Shown piece by piece: positions 8,291 to 15,842 of a stretch of DNA of 64,000 nucleotides. Source of the stretch: Calditrichales bacterium MX18-03 (GTDB lineage: Bacteria > Bacillota > Clostridia > Lutisporales > Lutisporaceae). The DNA is taken from contig JAJGRE010000003.1 of the NCBI GenBank assembly GCA_021083345.1, forward strand, positions 496,001 through 560,000. Direction: 5' to 3'. Made by a program: the position numbers and the translations under genes. How positions within the stretch are numbered: the stretch's first letter is position 1; each line of letters starts with the position of its first letter. Below the pieces are notes generated by a model. That model searched no databases, had not been told where the DNA came from, and saw only the letters and a program-made list of their open reading frames with translations.

Positions 8291-9154
8291 TTATCTCTCC
8301 CACGCATCAAGATTTTTCTTAGCAAATTGACGGAATGTCTGTGGTTTTTTGCCCATTACTTCTTCGAACACGTTTGTAACCCTTTTGGCTGTACCCCAAC
8401 GGGTCATCATATAAAGCATACTCATTACTGTGGCGTATTTCTTATCAAGCCCGCGGGTTTCAACCCAATATTTCTTTGCAAACTTAGGTTTGGGATTTGC
8501 ATATATGATTTCTCTTCCGAGTTCTTCAGACAGGATTTTTGCCACTTCGTAGTAATCAATGGATTCAGGACCGGTGATTGAATAAGCAGTATTCTTATGT
8601 ATATCTGCATCGGTCAAGACTTTCGCAATGATTTCACCAATATCCTCTGCATCAATAAAGCTTGTAAGTGCTTTATTCACCGGGATAACAATCCTGTCAA
8701 AATGCTTGATTTCAAAGGCGTGCACTCCGCTAATGTTTTGCATGAAAAAGCTGGGACGAATATGACAGTATGGCAAGCCCGCCTTTTCAATATATTTTTC
8801 TATTTTGTAATGAGGAGGAACAGGATTGTTTTCAATACCTATTAGAGACAGAAAGCTTACAAGCTTTATGCCACCCTCTTCTTTCAGAGCTTCTACAAAG
8901 GGTTTTAATTCCTCTGGCTTTCCAAGATGTGGTGGACGTACGATAAATACTCTATCGACATCTTCAAGGGCTTCTGAAAATGTACCGATGTCGGAAAAAT
9001 CGAAATAAACGATTTTGGCTGTATCTCCATATATTCTTTTTAGATTTTCTATGTCCCTTCCTGCAACAACCACATCCTGAGCATTTTGAATCAAGAATTT
9101 TGCAGCATTGCTTCCAACGTTGCCTGATGCACCTGTAACCATTACTCTTCCCAT
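8291..9154 (-). CDS. NAD(P)-binding SDR, NmrA/atypical family
   Basis: A 287-residue atypical short-chain dehydrogenase. The dinucleotide motif is VTGASGNVGSNAAK at residues 6-19; later features resemble NmrA/NAD(P)H-quinone reductase-like proteins (HIRPSFFMQN, SFIDAEDIGEI, SITGPESIDYYEVA). These enzymes act as NAD(P)H-sensing or redox proteins, often on quinones. The start at 9154 lies one base after the MarR stop, with GGGGGT upstream, indicating translational coupling. Second gene of the operon controlled by the promoter at 9623-9651. Confidence 0.88.
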   Translation of the reverse strand: MGRVMVTGASGNVGSNAAKFLIQNAQDVVVAGRDIENLKRIYGDTAKIVYFDFSDIGTFSEALEDVDRVFIVRPPHLGKPEELKPFVEALKEEGGIKLVSFLSLIGIENNPVPPHYKIEKYIEKAGLPYCHIRPSFFMQNISGVHAFEIKHFDRIVIPVNKALTSFIDAEDIGEIIAKVLTDADIHKNTAYSITGPESIDYYEVAKILSEELGREIIYANPKPKFAKKYWVETRGLDKKYATVMSMLYMMTRWGTAKRVTNVFEEVMGKKPQTFRQFAKKNLDAWER

Positions 9155-9155
9155 A

Positions 9156-9584
9156 CTAATCATTACCCCCAATCAATATATCGTTCGCCTGCTCAAGAAG
9201 TCCGATAAGGCATGTAAACTTTTCATGACCTAACTTGTCTGCTAATAGCTGCATCGTTTTTAAGTATTCACAATATGTAGTTTCAACAAGACTCACAGCT
9301 TTTTCTGTTGGAGAAAGCGTAAAACTTCTTTTATCTTCAGATGAAGGAACCTTGATAATATAATCTTCCTTTGATAAATTGGATATCATTGATGCAACCA
9401 TTGGTTTTGATACCTTGAAAAATTCAGCAACCATTACAGGAGAAACAGGGTGCTCAGTTTTTACGATAAAAATAAGCATTCCCATTTCACTTGAGCGAAT
9501 GGGCAGGTTCTTTTTTGTGTTGATATTTAGTCTGCAAAACATTGATACTGCTTCTGCGCTTCTGATCAGTATGTTATTGTCCAT
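9156..9584 (-). CDS. MarR family regulator, operon head
   Basis: A 142-residue MarR-type winged helix regulator with a recognition region VAEFFKVSKPMVASMISNLS and the wing EDKRSFTLSPTEKA. It heads an operon with an SDR and an MBL hydrolase and is probably an autorepressor, because two near-identical 17-base sites flank and overlap its promoter. MarR regulators in this context often respond to phenolic or oxidising compounds; the ligand is not readable. AGGAG precedes the ATG at 9584. Confidence 0.92.
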   Translation of the reverse strand: MDNNILIRSAEAVSMFCRLNINTKKNLPIRSSEMGMLIFIVKTEHPVSPVMVAEFFKVSKPMVASMISNLSKEDYIIKVPSSEDKRSFTLSPTEKAVSLVETTYCEYLKTMQLLADKLGHEKFTCLIGLLEQANDILIGGND

Positions 9585-9603
9585 CTTCTCACTCCTGAAA
9601 CAT

Positions 9604-9651
9604 AGTTAATAAGGTTAACTTTATTATAGTTAATTAGGTTAACTATGTCAA
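9604..9651 (-). promoter_or_regulatory. Consensus promoter with two MarR-type operators
   Basis: On the minus strand TTGACA (9651-9646) and TATAAT (9628-9623) are separated by exactly 17 bases, a perfect sigma-A promoter. Two copies of a 17-base partly palindromic site, AGTTAATAAGGTTAACT (9604-9620) and AGTTAATTAGGTTAACT (9628-9644), overlap the spacer and the start region. Binding of the MarR protein here would block transcription of its own operon. Confidence 0.85.
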
Positions 9652-9722
9652 GATAGGAATGCTACAATACCTTTGAGAAGTGCAGATCATATTCAATCTG
9701 GATATTATAGGCTCGGAATGCT

Positions 9723-9757
9723 AAAAAAGTCTGTGATAGGAAATCACAGACTTTTTA
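9723..9757 (-). terminator. Bidirectional terminator
   Basis: A long near-perfect stem, AAAAAGTCTGTGAT/ATCACAGACTTTTT, with A-tract and T-tract on either side. It lies downstream of the DUF5667 gene and should end that transcript on the minus strand; it would also work on the plus strand. Confidence 0.85.
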
Positions 9758-9807
9758 GTCAACATCAATTCTTCAGTTGCTTACAGAAGCAAAATTAATT
9801 GTCTGGT

Positions 9808-10821
9808 TCAATCTTCATCGTCGCCTTTGTCGTCATCACCTTTTGACTTTTCGTAAGCCTTCTTAGCTTTCTCTCTTGCTTTTTCAGCTTCCTTCTTCAC
9901 CTTTTCCTCTGCCTTCTCTGCTTTCTTTTCAGCCTTTTCTTTTAGCTTTTCGACCTTCTCTTTCAACATTTCAGCTTCCTTATTCTTCTCTTCCAGTTCC
10001 TTTTTATTGTGTTCTTCTTGGTCTTTAACTGCTTCCTTTCTTACTTCTATCAGGTCTTTTGTCAATTCCTTCTCATCTTTGTTTTTTTCAGCTAACGCAA
10101 GCTTTTCCTGAGCTGCTTTTATCAAAGCTTCATCTTTTGATTCCACCGCTTTATTAAATTCTTCCTTAGCCAGTTCAAACTGCTTCTTTGATTCGAAAAA
10201 GTTTTCTTTTGCCACAGCAAAAGCTTCTACGGCGAGAGTTTCTTTCACAACAGTAGACACTTCAGCTTTAAGCTGCTCAGCAGACTCGGGCAGGACTTTT
10301 CCCTCAATGCTGACAGTAATTGTCTGAGCTGAATCTTGTGTAAGCTTTATATCTTGAATGATCGGTTTTACATTCTTTCCTTCTTCAGCAGCTTCTTTTA
10401 TTTGCACATTCGCTTTTTCCAACACTTCTAAGTAAGCCTTCATAATATCTTCAAATAACTCTACCTTGCTTTCATCATCCAAAACTGAAGCTTCTGCCAG
10501 TCTTTCATTAGCAAAACTTACTAAAAGTACAGCCTTTTCTTCACTTTGAAAAGTCAGAGTAACTTGTATGCTCTCCATGAGTTTGTCAAACACATACAGG
10601 GGGTTGTCCGGTGTTACTCCAGCTGCTGAAGCTGTATAAATGCCTGATTGCGTTCCTTCGCTGCTCGTCACGTTGGAATGTTGTGTCGTTGTTGTCTGAG
10701 CGCTTACAGTATCATTAGCTAATGTAGCAGCATTTACTGAATTATCATCCGCAAATAGGAACATTGTATTGGCTGCAATGACCGTGACGATGCAAGCGAT
10801 TGTTGCTGCGATTTTTTTCAT
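9808..10821 (-). CDS. Secreted DUF5667 protein with a Lys/Glu-rich coiled coil
   Basis: A 337-residue exported protein. Residues 1-25 are a signal peptide (KKIAATIACIVTVIAANTMF), then a low-complexity Thr/Ser linker. Residues about 72-140 match DUF5667 (TPDNPLYVFDKLMESIQVTL and AVLLVSFANERLAEA). From about 205 to 325 is a long, highly charged Lys/Glu/Ala coiled coil ending in an acidic tail (KGDDDKGDDED). DUF5667 proteins are extracytoplasmic and often lie near ECF sigma genes; their role is unknown. It is monocistronic, with GGGAGG before the start and a strong terminator after the stop. Confidence 0.85.
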   Translation of the reverse strand: MKKIAATIACIVTVIAANTMFLFADDNSVNAATLANDTVSAQTTTTQHSNVTSSEGTQSGIYTASAAGVTPDNPLYVFDKLMESIQVTLTFQSEEKAVLLVSFANERLAEASVLDDESKVELFEDIMKAYLEVLEKANVQIKEAAEEGKNVKPIIQDIKLTQDSAQTITVSIEGKVLPESAEQLKAEVSTVVKETLAVEAFAVAKENFFESKKQFELAKEEFNKAVESKDEALIKAAQEKLALAEKNKDEKELTKDLIEVRKEAVKDQEEHNKKELEEKNKEAEMLKEKVEKLKEKAEKKAEKAEEKVKKEAEKAREKAKKAYEKSKGDDDKGDDED

Positions 10822-10896
10822 GGTATTTTACCTCCCTTTAGTACTTAATATATACTTTCGATTGATATGAACTATTTTTTAAGGTAATATGTCAAA

Positions 10897-10928
10897 AGCA
10901 GCCTTAGGCTGCTAACGCGTAATTTTCG
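10897..10928 (-). pseudogene. ssrA (tmRNA) remnant 1, tag region only
   Basis: On the minus strand this short piece contains most of the tmRNA tag frame (ENYALAA then TAA), identical to the tag regions at 36122-36148 and 46990-47016. It breaks off at CGG, where a decayed proline racemase fragment begins. A junction of the same two sequences, less eroded, is seen at 46.98-47.15 kb. Confidence 0.8.
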
Positions 10929-11191
10929 GTACGACCGCCGGCATGCCGGCAATTCTCGTCTCCTCGATAATCCGACAGGTGAATATGCTTCCGATCAGGC
11001 TCTCATGAACAAAAGTTTCATTAAGCTTCAGTTCACCTTTTGCATGCAAAATTGCCATTTTAGCTGAGGTACCGGTACCGCAGGGAGATCTATCAATGGC
11101 GGCGGAAGTAATGATGACTGCGTTCCGGGCAGAAACACCAGGCGTATTGGAGGGAGCGGAAAATTAGATGTGTGTAACCTTATCCACAAAA
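10929..11191 (-). pseudogene. Proline racemase family fragment (duplicate of the 47 kb gene)
   Basis: About 262 bases match the 3' part of the intact proline racemase gene (47150-47410) with only scattered substitutions, including the catalytic-site region PCGTGTSA. One change converts a Glu codon (in the stretch read as HIEFSAP in the intact gene) to TAA, and both gene ends are missing. Same strand and same position relative to an ssrA tag as the intact copy, so it is a segmental duplication that decayed. Confidence 0.9.
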
Positions 11192-11246
11192 ACGCCGAAA
11201 AGCCCTTGAAATCAAGGACTATCCTAAATATTCCCCTTTCCATTCT

Positions 11247-11290
11247 ATATCTGTTGACTTTTCATTGCTTTGCACTCAATCAACAGATAT
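11247..11290. repeat. Inverted repeat
   Basis: Arms ATATCTGTTGA and TCAACAGATAT are perfectly complementary across a 22-base loop. It lies at the truncated end of the Rpn-like relic. It could be a terminator or an old element end; no further evidence. Confidence 0.45.
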
Positions 11291-11298
11291 ATCATATC

Positions 11299-11512
11299 TC
11301 TAATTGTATATCCATAATTATTACTATTAAGTTATTGAGGTCTCGTTTGTCACTTAGCTGTGATATATATGGTCTTGACCAGTAATACAATGCCGTCTTA
11401 TTATCGTATTCCTGATCTGCATTTGTTTTCAATATTGATCCTTCTACCCATCTCATCCTAGGCCTTTATGTCTATAATGCTTCCTTTATCGAGCTTATAT
11501 GTTTTGGGCGTG
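11299..11512 (-). pseudogene. Rpn family recombination-promoting nuclease relic
   Basis: The minus strand carries eroded pieces of an Rpn/PD-(D/E)XK nuclease family transposase-like protein. One frame reads KLDKGSIIDIKA, an amber stop, then DEMGRRINIE; after a frameshift comes YDNKTALYYWSRPYISQLSD, matching the family hallmark of a YYWSRLYxxQL segment following the DIxxxDxxGxxxxIE nuclease core. The stop, the frameshift and the missing remainder show it is dead. Confidence 0.7.
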
Positions 11513-11554
11513 TATAGGTTTTTTAGTATTCAGATCTTTACACTATTGATTTTA

Positions 11555-12439
11555 TCACAATATGTCACCGGTGAATAAATCTTTTAGTTTGCCTGAAAGT
11601 ATAGCTTCCTGATAGTGAATGTTTTTTGAAATAGTATCTTTATGTTTTTGAGCAAATTCTATAAACTGAACTGCATACAAAGGCTTAAATTTAATAAATG
11701 TTACGATGCTTCTGGCAACAGCAAATACCAACTCCTGTTGGTATGCCGGATTTGCTGCGGTAAGTAATCTCTCCCATGCGCAAATAACCCCTAACGTTTT
11801 TATATGGTTACTTTTAGTGATAGAATCAGAACGCTGGTAATAGTAATAAAGAGGCATTTCGATATAGGCAGGGGAGTTGGCGCAAGTCAGCAATAAAGGA
11901 TTGGTAGCGAGATCCTCATACCAGGTATCGTTATACTTAATCGTTTTAAATAAACTTTTTTTGATTAATTTATTACAAGAAAATGCGGCATCCGTAGAAT
12001 ACATAACAGCTTGACGATGGTTGAAAAAACTACCTGTAAAGCCTTTAAGAACGTAACTATAATTGTCCTCCTGAATTACAATGTAATCACAAATGATAAA
12101 GTCATGTCCTTTAGCTGCAATTTTATATAATTGTCTAAGCATCTGTGGATGAGTCCAATCATCGGAATCAACAAAGCCTATAAAATCTCCTTTGGCTATT
12201 CTTATTCCATAATTCCGGGCAATCCCCAGACCTTCGTTTTTTTTGATGACCGGAACAATCTTGCTTGGATGTTTCTTATAATACATATTGATAATCTTCT
12301 GGGAGTCATCAGAGGATCCATCGTTCACTACAATAATTTCAATATCCTTTAACGTTTGGTTTATTAAAGAGTCTAAACATTTCTTTAAATATTTCTTTGT
12401 ATTGAAGACCGGCACAATAATTGAGACTTTTGGCTTCAT
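11555..12439 (-). CDS. Family 2 glycosyltransferase
   Basis: A 294-residue GT-A fold glycosyltransferase. The N-terminus has VSIIVPVFNTKKYLKKCLDS, then VVNDGSSDDS and the metal-binding DSDDW near residue 94. It should transfer a sugar from a nucleotide-sugar to a surface polysaccharide or glycoprotein in the cytoplasm. It has no membrane segment. The ATG at 12439 overlaps the stop of the GT8 gene by four bases (ATGA), so translation is coupled. Last gene of a four-glycosyltransferase run. Confidence 0.92.
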   Translation of the reverse strand: MKPKVSIIVPVFNTKKYLKKCLDSLINQTLKDIEIIVVNDGSSDDSQKIINMYYKKHPSKIVPVIKKNEGLGIARNYGIRIAKGDFIGFVDSDDWTHPQMLRQLYKIAAKGHDFIICDYIVIQEDNYSYVLKGFTGSFFNHRQAVMYSTDAAFSCNKLIKKSLFKTIKYNDTWYEDLATNPLLLTCANSPAYIEMPLYYYYQRSDSITKSNHIKTLGVICAWERLLTAANPAYQQELVFAVARSIVTFIKFKPLYAVQFIEFAQKHKDTISKNIHYQEAILSGKLKDLFTGDIL

Positions 12440-13233
12440 TGCTCTTCACTCTCGTTCCATTTCGAGGATTCTAAATATTTGAAGTACTCTTCTTTATAAC
12501 GAATATCCGAGTTCCAAGGTTTATTCCTGCCACAAAAATGTATAATAGCCGGTTTAACGTGAGGTAAAGCATCCCAATGATAAGTTGTATAGTTCCATTT
12601 ATAGTCTATTTGGAGCCACTTGTTTTGAAGAACAGCATTCAAAGCGTCCTGATCCATAAATTTAAGTTTGGGATGGGAATGTAAGAAATTTATAATACGT
12701 TCTGAGACCTTATCTTTTCTGTATTTTTCCAGATTAATTAATAAAACCCCTGCATTGAAATAAAGGGAATTACTAGGCAAACCTAACTCAAGCACTAATC
12801 TTCTTTTTTTTATTGGATTTAAAATAAAAGACTCGTCTACCGCAGCCAAAACATAATTCTTTATATTTGTGTTCCACAATTCAGTGATATCATTATTAAC
12901 AATGAGATCACAATCAAGGTACAAAATCTTTTTTATTGTTTTATCCAATAGTTTGGAGAGTAATATTCTAAAGTAGGTATCTTTGGTTATGTAATCAATG
13001 GTTGAATCAGATGGAAGTTTCCTAAATAATCTCTCATTTGGCATAAGAAAGGTGATCGTTTTGTTGAACCTGCCTACCACTTTGTTAAGTCGCTTCTTGT
13101 TGGTTTTTGAAATATTTCCGTCTATTATAAAAATATTAACAAGCTCTCTGTTTTTTGTGTTCTCAAGCAGTGAGATTAGCATGACGCCTAAGTGCTGAGC
13201 ATATTGGTCATTTGCTGTACTCACAATATTCAA
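12436..13233 (-). CDS. Family 8 glycosyltransferase
   Basis: A 265-residue GT8 protein (LgtC/glycogenin type). Features are NIVSTANDQYAQHLGVML at the start, the metal-binding DxD in ILYLDCDLIVNND (residues about 97-109), FNAGVLLINLEKY, FMDQDALNAVL and the C-terminal IIHFCGRNKPW. These enzymes add galactose or glucose with retention. It begins at a TTG at 13233 behind GGTGGAG. It overlaps the downstream GT2 gene and follows another GT2 after 59 bases. Confidence 0.92.
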   Translation of the reverse strand: MNIVSTANDQYAQHLGVMLISLLENTKNRELVNIFIIDGNISKTNKKRLNKVVGRFNKTITFLMPNERLFRKLPSDSTIDYITKDTYFRILLSKLLDKTIKKILYLDCDLIVNNDITELWNTNIKNYVLAAVDESFILNPIKKRRLVLELGLPSNSLYFNAGVLLINLEKYRKDKVSERIINFLHSHPKLKFMDQDALNAVLQNKWLQIDYKWNYTTYHWDALPHVKPAIIHFCGRNKPWNSDIRYKEEYFKYLESSKWNESEEQ

Positions 13234-13292
13234 TGAACTCCACCTCTATTCTAACGGTATCCCCCATAATTAAAGTAATTTTAATTATGAAT

Positions 13293-13994
13293 TCATAAAT
13301 CACCTGCGTGGGCATATCCTTTTAGTATCATTTTCTTATAGTCTTCTGTTTGACAGATTATATTAAACCACTCTAAAAGCCCTTCGTCACTTATACCCCA
13401 TGTGTGTTCCTCAGGTTTTCTTCTGATATATGCAAAATTGTATTTGCTTGTTGAGTACAATTTAAAACCCTTTTCAACACAATCCGTTTGGAATAGTTTA
13501 TCCTCACCACCTGTAATATCACCCCATCTAACCCTCTTAAATACCTTTTTCTTTACTGATATGGTTGGTCCCGCAATCCAGTTTACAAATTTATTTTCAT
13601 AACCGTTCTTTGAGATAGCCAGAGATTTATATTTTTCAATATAGGAATAAAATTTTGACTTCCCAACAATATCAACTTCAGTTTTTTTAAATGCATTCAT
13701 AATTTCGGTTAAGTAGTAGGGTGCATAATAATCATCATCATCAAATTTTGTAATATAGTCATGCTGTGCTCTAGCAAAACCAAAATTTAGACAGTTGCCT
13801 AAACTTTGATGGGGTAGGTGATAAACCGATACTTTCGGATACTTTTTAGCTTTTTTTTGCCAATAATTAAGATCAGTATCGTCTCGGTTTATTATGATAA
13901 TAAGTTCCTTTCCTTTATAAACCTGGCGTTCATAATTATTAAAAATATTGGTTATCATTTCAGGTCTGTTTGTACAAGCAACTAATGAAATCAT
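13293..13994 (-). CDS. Family 2 glycosyltransferase
   Basis: A 233-residue GT2-like protein with MISLVACTNRPEMITNIF at the start, ELIIIINRDD, and KFDDDDYYAPYYL as the nucleotide-sugar/metal site. The short length and CTNRPE start resemble small GT2 proteins of spore or S-layer glycan clusters in Clostridia. I use the ATG at 13994, spaced seven bases from GAGAGGTG; the longer frame starts at a TTG. Part of the glycosyltransferase run. Confidence 0.88.
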   Translation of the reverse strand: MISLVACTNRPEMITNIFNNYERQVYKGKELIIIINRDDTDLNYWQKKAKKYPKVSVYHLPHQSLGNCLNFGFARAQHDYITKFDDDDYYAPYYLTEIMNAFKKTEVDIVGKSKFYSYIEKYKSLAISKNGYENKFVNWIAGPTISVKKKVFKRVRWGDITGGEDKLFQTDCVEKGFKLYSTSKYNFAYIRRKPEEHTWGISDEGLLEWFNIICQTEDYKKMILKGYAHAGDL

Positions 13995-14028
13995 ATACAA
14001 CACCTCTCAAATAGCCGGTATTTATAAG

Positions 14029-14868
14029 TTATTCTTTATTATACAGATAGGGATTTTTCAGAATTTTACCGTTCTTATTAATAAGTTCCTTTACGTTGAT
14101 CCAGCCATAGATGTCACAAAATACCGGAACGTACTTATCTCCCCATTGCAGTAGAATTTTTTCGACCATGTATTTTATTACCTTTGCAAAATATTTTATG
14201 TTTTCATCTGTCGTAATATTGTTTCGGTGTCTTCTTGCATGGTAGAGATTCTTGTCTACCCAATGAAAATTGCTGATCCCAATCAGCTTAAGAAGCAAAC
14301 AGCGATCTTCTCCAAATCGCCCATGATAAGGTATATCTATTGGTATTCCACCTACTTTTTTAACCGCTTTCGTTCGAAAAAAACGAGGACATGGCATATA
14401 AGGATAAAATATAAAATCATATTTATCACTGAAGGGTTTAAACTTTTTAACCTCTAGCTGAATCAAATTTTGTCCCGTTTCTTCCCAAGATACCATATTT
14501 CCATAGATTAGCGATGTTGATTTCGGCTGATTCTGCATTTCAGTGACCAAAATTTCCAATGCCTCAGGATCCAGCCAATCGTCTGAGTCAAGAGTGATAA
14601 AATAAGGCGTATCTATCGAGGAAAGTGCTACATTTAAAGCATGACCGGCTCCTTGATTTTTAGATAAATATGTATATTTGATTCGGGGATCCACCAAATA
14701 GGATTTAATAATTTCAGCTGTATTATCATTAGAAGCGTCATCGATGATGTGTAACTTCCAATGCTTATATGATTGCTGTAACACACTGTTAATAGAATGC
14801 GCTATATAATTTTCCCTATTGTATACTGTGGTTACAACTGTTACTAATGATGATGGTAATTTATACAT
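14029..14868 (-). CDS. Family 2 glycosyltransferase, first of the cluster
   Basis: A 279-residue GT2 enzyme: LVTVVTTVYNRENYIAHSIN, LHIIDDASNDNT, LDSDDWLD as the metal site, and FGEDRCLLLKL as the ED acceptor motif. It lacks membrane helices. The ATG at 14868 follows GGAGAGG; the frame open to 14919 has no such site. With the next three genes it forms a cluster probably building one surface glycan, but no polymerase, flippase or sugar-nucleotide genes are nearby, so the product is unknown. Confidence 0.9.
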   Translation of the reverse strand: MYKLPSSLVTVVTTVYNRENYIAHSINSVLQQSYKHWKLHIIDDASNDNTAEIIKSYLVDPRIKYTYLSKNQGAGHALNVALSSIDTPYFITLDSDDWLDPEALEILVTEMQNQPKSTSLIYGNMVSWEETGQNLIQLEVKKFKPFSDKYDFIFYPYMPCPRFFRTKAVKKVGGIPIDIPYHGRFGEDRCLLLKLIGISNFHWVDKNLYHARRHRNNITTDENIKYFAKVIKYMVEKILLQWGDKYVPVFCDIYGWINVKELINKNGKILKNPYLYNKE

Positions 14869-14989
14869 ATTAACCTCTCCTGAACATACAATGCTAGCCC
14901 CAGCCTTAATCAAATTCAAATACTTTCAATTACATATTATGAGATGAAGCATATAAAGGTAACTGAGTATAGAGATGTTTGACATTAGA

Positions 14990-15062
14990 TTAAAAGTATC
15001 GGAGCGGTAACCGTCTATGTCCTTTTAAGTATTTTCAGGTATTCGTTGAGCGCTATGCGCTC
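14990..15062 (-). repeat. Dispersed repeat: start of a membrane-protein gene normally found after ssrA
   Basis: The minus strand reads RIALNEYLKILKRT, a stop, then TVTAPILL. The same segment at 44868-44960 reads RIALNEYIKSHKRAYTAIAL, so both are remnants of the N-terminus of one unidentified membrane protein. The copy here adjoins an ssrA remnant, as does the one at 45-47 kb. Confidence 0.7.
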
Positions 15063-15087
15063 ACCTCTTCTTTTTTTCACCATCAAA

Positions 15088-15140
15088 CACACCCAAAGCA
15101 GGCTTACAGCGGCATCCAATCCCAAGGTGAGAAAACCCTG
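15088..15140 (-). pseudogene. ssrA remnant 2, internal piece
   Basis: Contains the tmRNA middle sequence with AAAGCAGGCTTACAG and ATCCCAAGGTGAG, but with the intervening pseudoknot region deleted. It lies between the dispersed repeat and the truncated ABC ATPase, and supplies part of the chimeric C-terminus of the ORF read there. Confidence 0.7.
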
Positions 15141-15172
15141 GTATGTGTCCCATGGACACCTAAAACCTGGCA

Positions 15173-15556
15173 GGCATATCCTATCGGTTTTCTCAGCTAT
15201 ACGCTGGTCATGTGTAATAATAATAAAGGTCGTGTTATGTTCTTTATTGATTTTTCTAATAATATTGTAGATATTCTCCGTACTCTCAGAATCCAGATTG
15301 CCTGTAGGCTCGTCTGCCAATATGATCGGAGGTTTGTTTATTAAGGCTCTGGCAATTGCTGTCCTCTGCTGCTGGCCTCCCGGTATATCCGTTGCACGAT
15401 TTTTTGCAACCTTCCCAATGCCGACCAGCTCAATAAGCTGATCAGCCCATTGCAAAAGCTCCTTTGGAGGATTGATATTGCGTATCAGATAAGGCATAAG
15501 GATGTTCTCTTTCGCAGTAAATTCCGGCAATAAGTAATGGAACTGAAAATGGTTGT
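15173..15556 (-). pseudogene. ABC transporter ATPase fragment (MacB/LolD type)
   Basis: A piece of about 127 codons closely matches residues 84-215 of the intact ATPase at 22093-22779, beginning at [10 protein letters not shown] and ending at RIAEKTDRI. The Walker A half is absent, the signature SGGQQ reads PGGQQ, and the C-terminus is replaced by out-of-family sequence derived from ssrA and repeat DNA. An ORF of 171 codons (15015-15530) can be read through it but is chimeric. Evidence of a lost paralogous exporter operon. Confidence 0.9.
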
Positions 15557-15786
15557 TGTGTCAGATGAGCAGATGTTATTTTTATCGTTCTTGTTTACAT
15601 AAACCATGTTCTTCAATTTATTCATGCGGCATGTGAGAAAAATCTACATCATCATATTTAAGACTTATGTATAATTATGGAGATATCTTGTATTAAAGTG
15701 CCTGATATCATAACTGCTGCAGCCTGGAAATTGTCGGGCTGGCAATGGTAGCATTATTGACAGCGTATTGGTTGATAAACGGGCAA
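15557..15786. other. Gene-poor spacer
   Basis: AT-rich sequence between the broken ABC gene and the carboxypeptidase terminator. I see no open frame, RNA gene or recognisable relic here. Confidence 0.5.
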
Positions 15787-15832
15787 TAATATTCAGGCTG
15801 GTTCACCATAAAAGAGAACCAGCCTGAATATT
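15787..15832 (-). terminator. Long-stem terminator after the carboxypeptidase gene
   Basis: A perfect 17-base stem (AATATTCAGGCTGGTTC with its complement) around a 12-base loop, ten bases after the stop of the gene at 15843. The tail on the minus strand is AT-rich rather than a pure T-run. Confidence 0.75.
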
Positions 15833-15842
15833 GGTAACAAAA

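Noticed and set aside
15015-15530. A complete ABC ATPase gene
   Set aside because: Walker A is absent and the C-terminus is a fusion with repeat and ssrA sequence.
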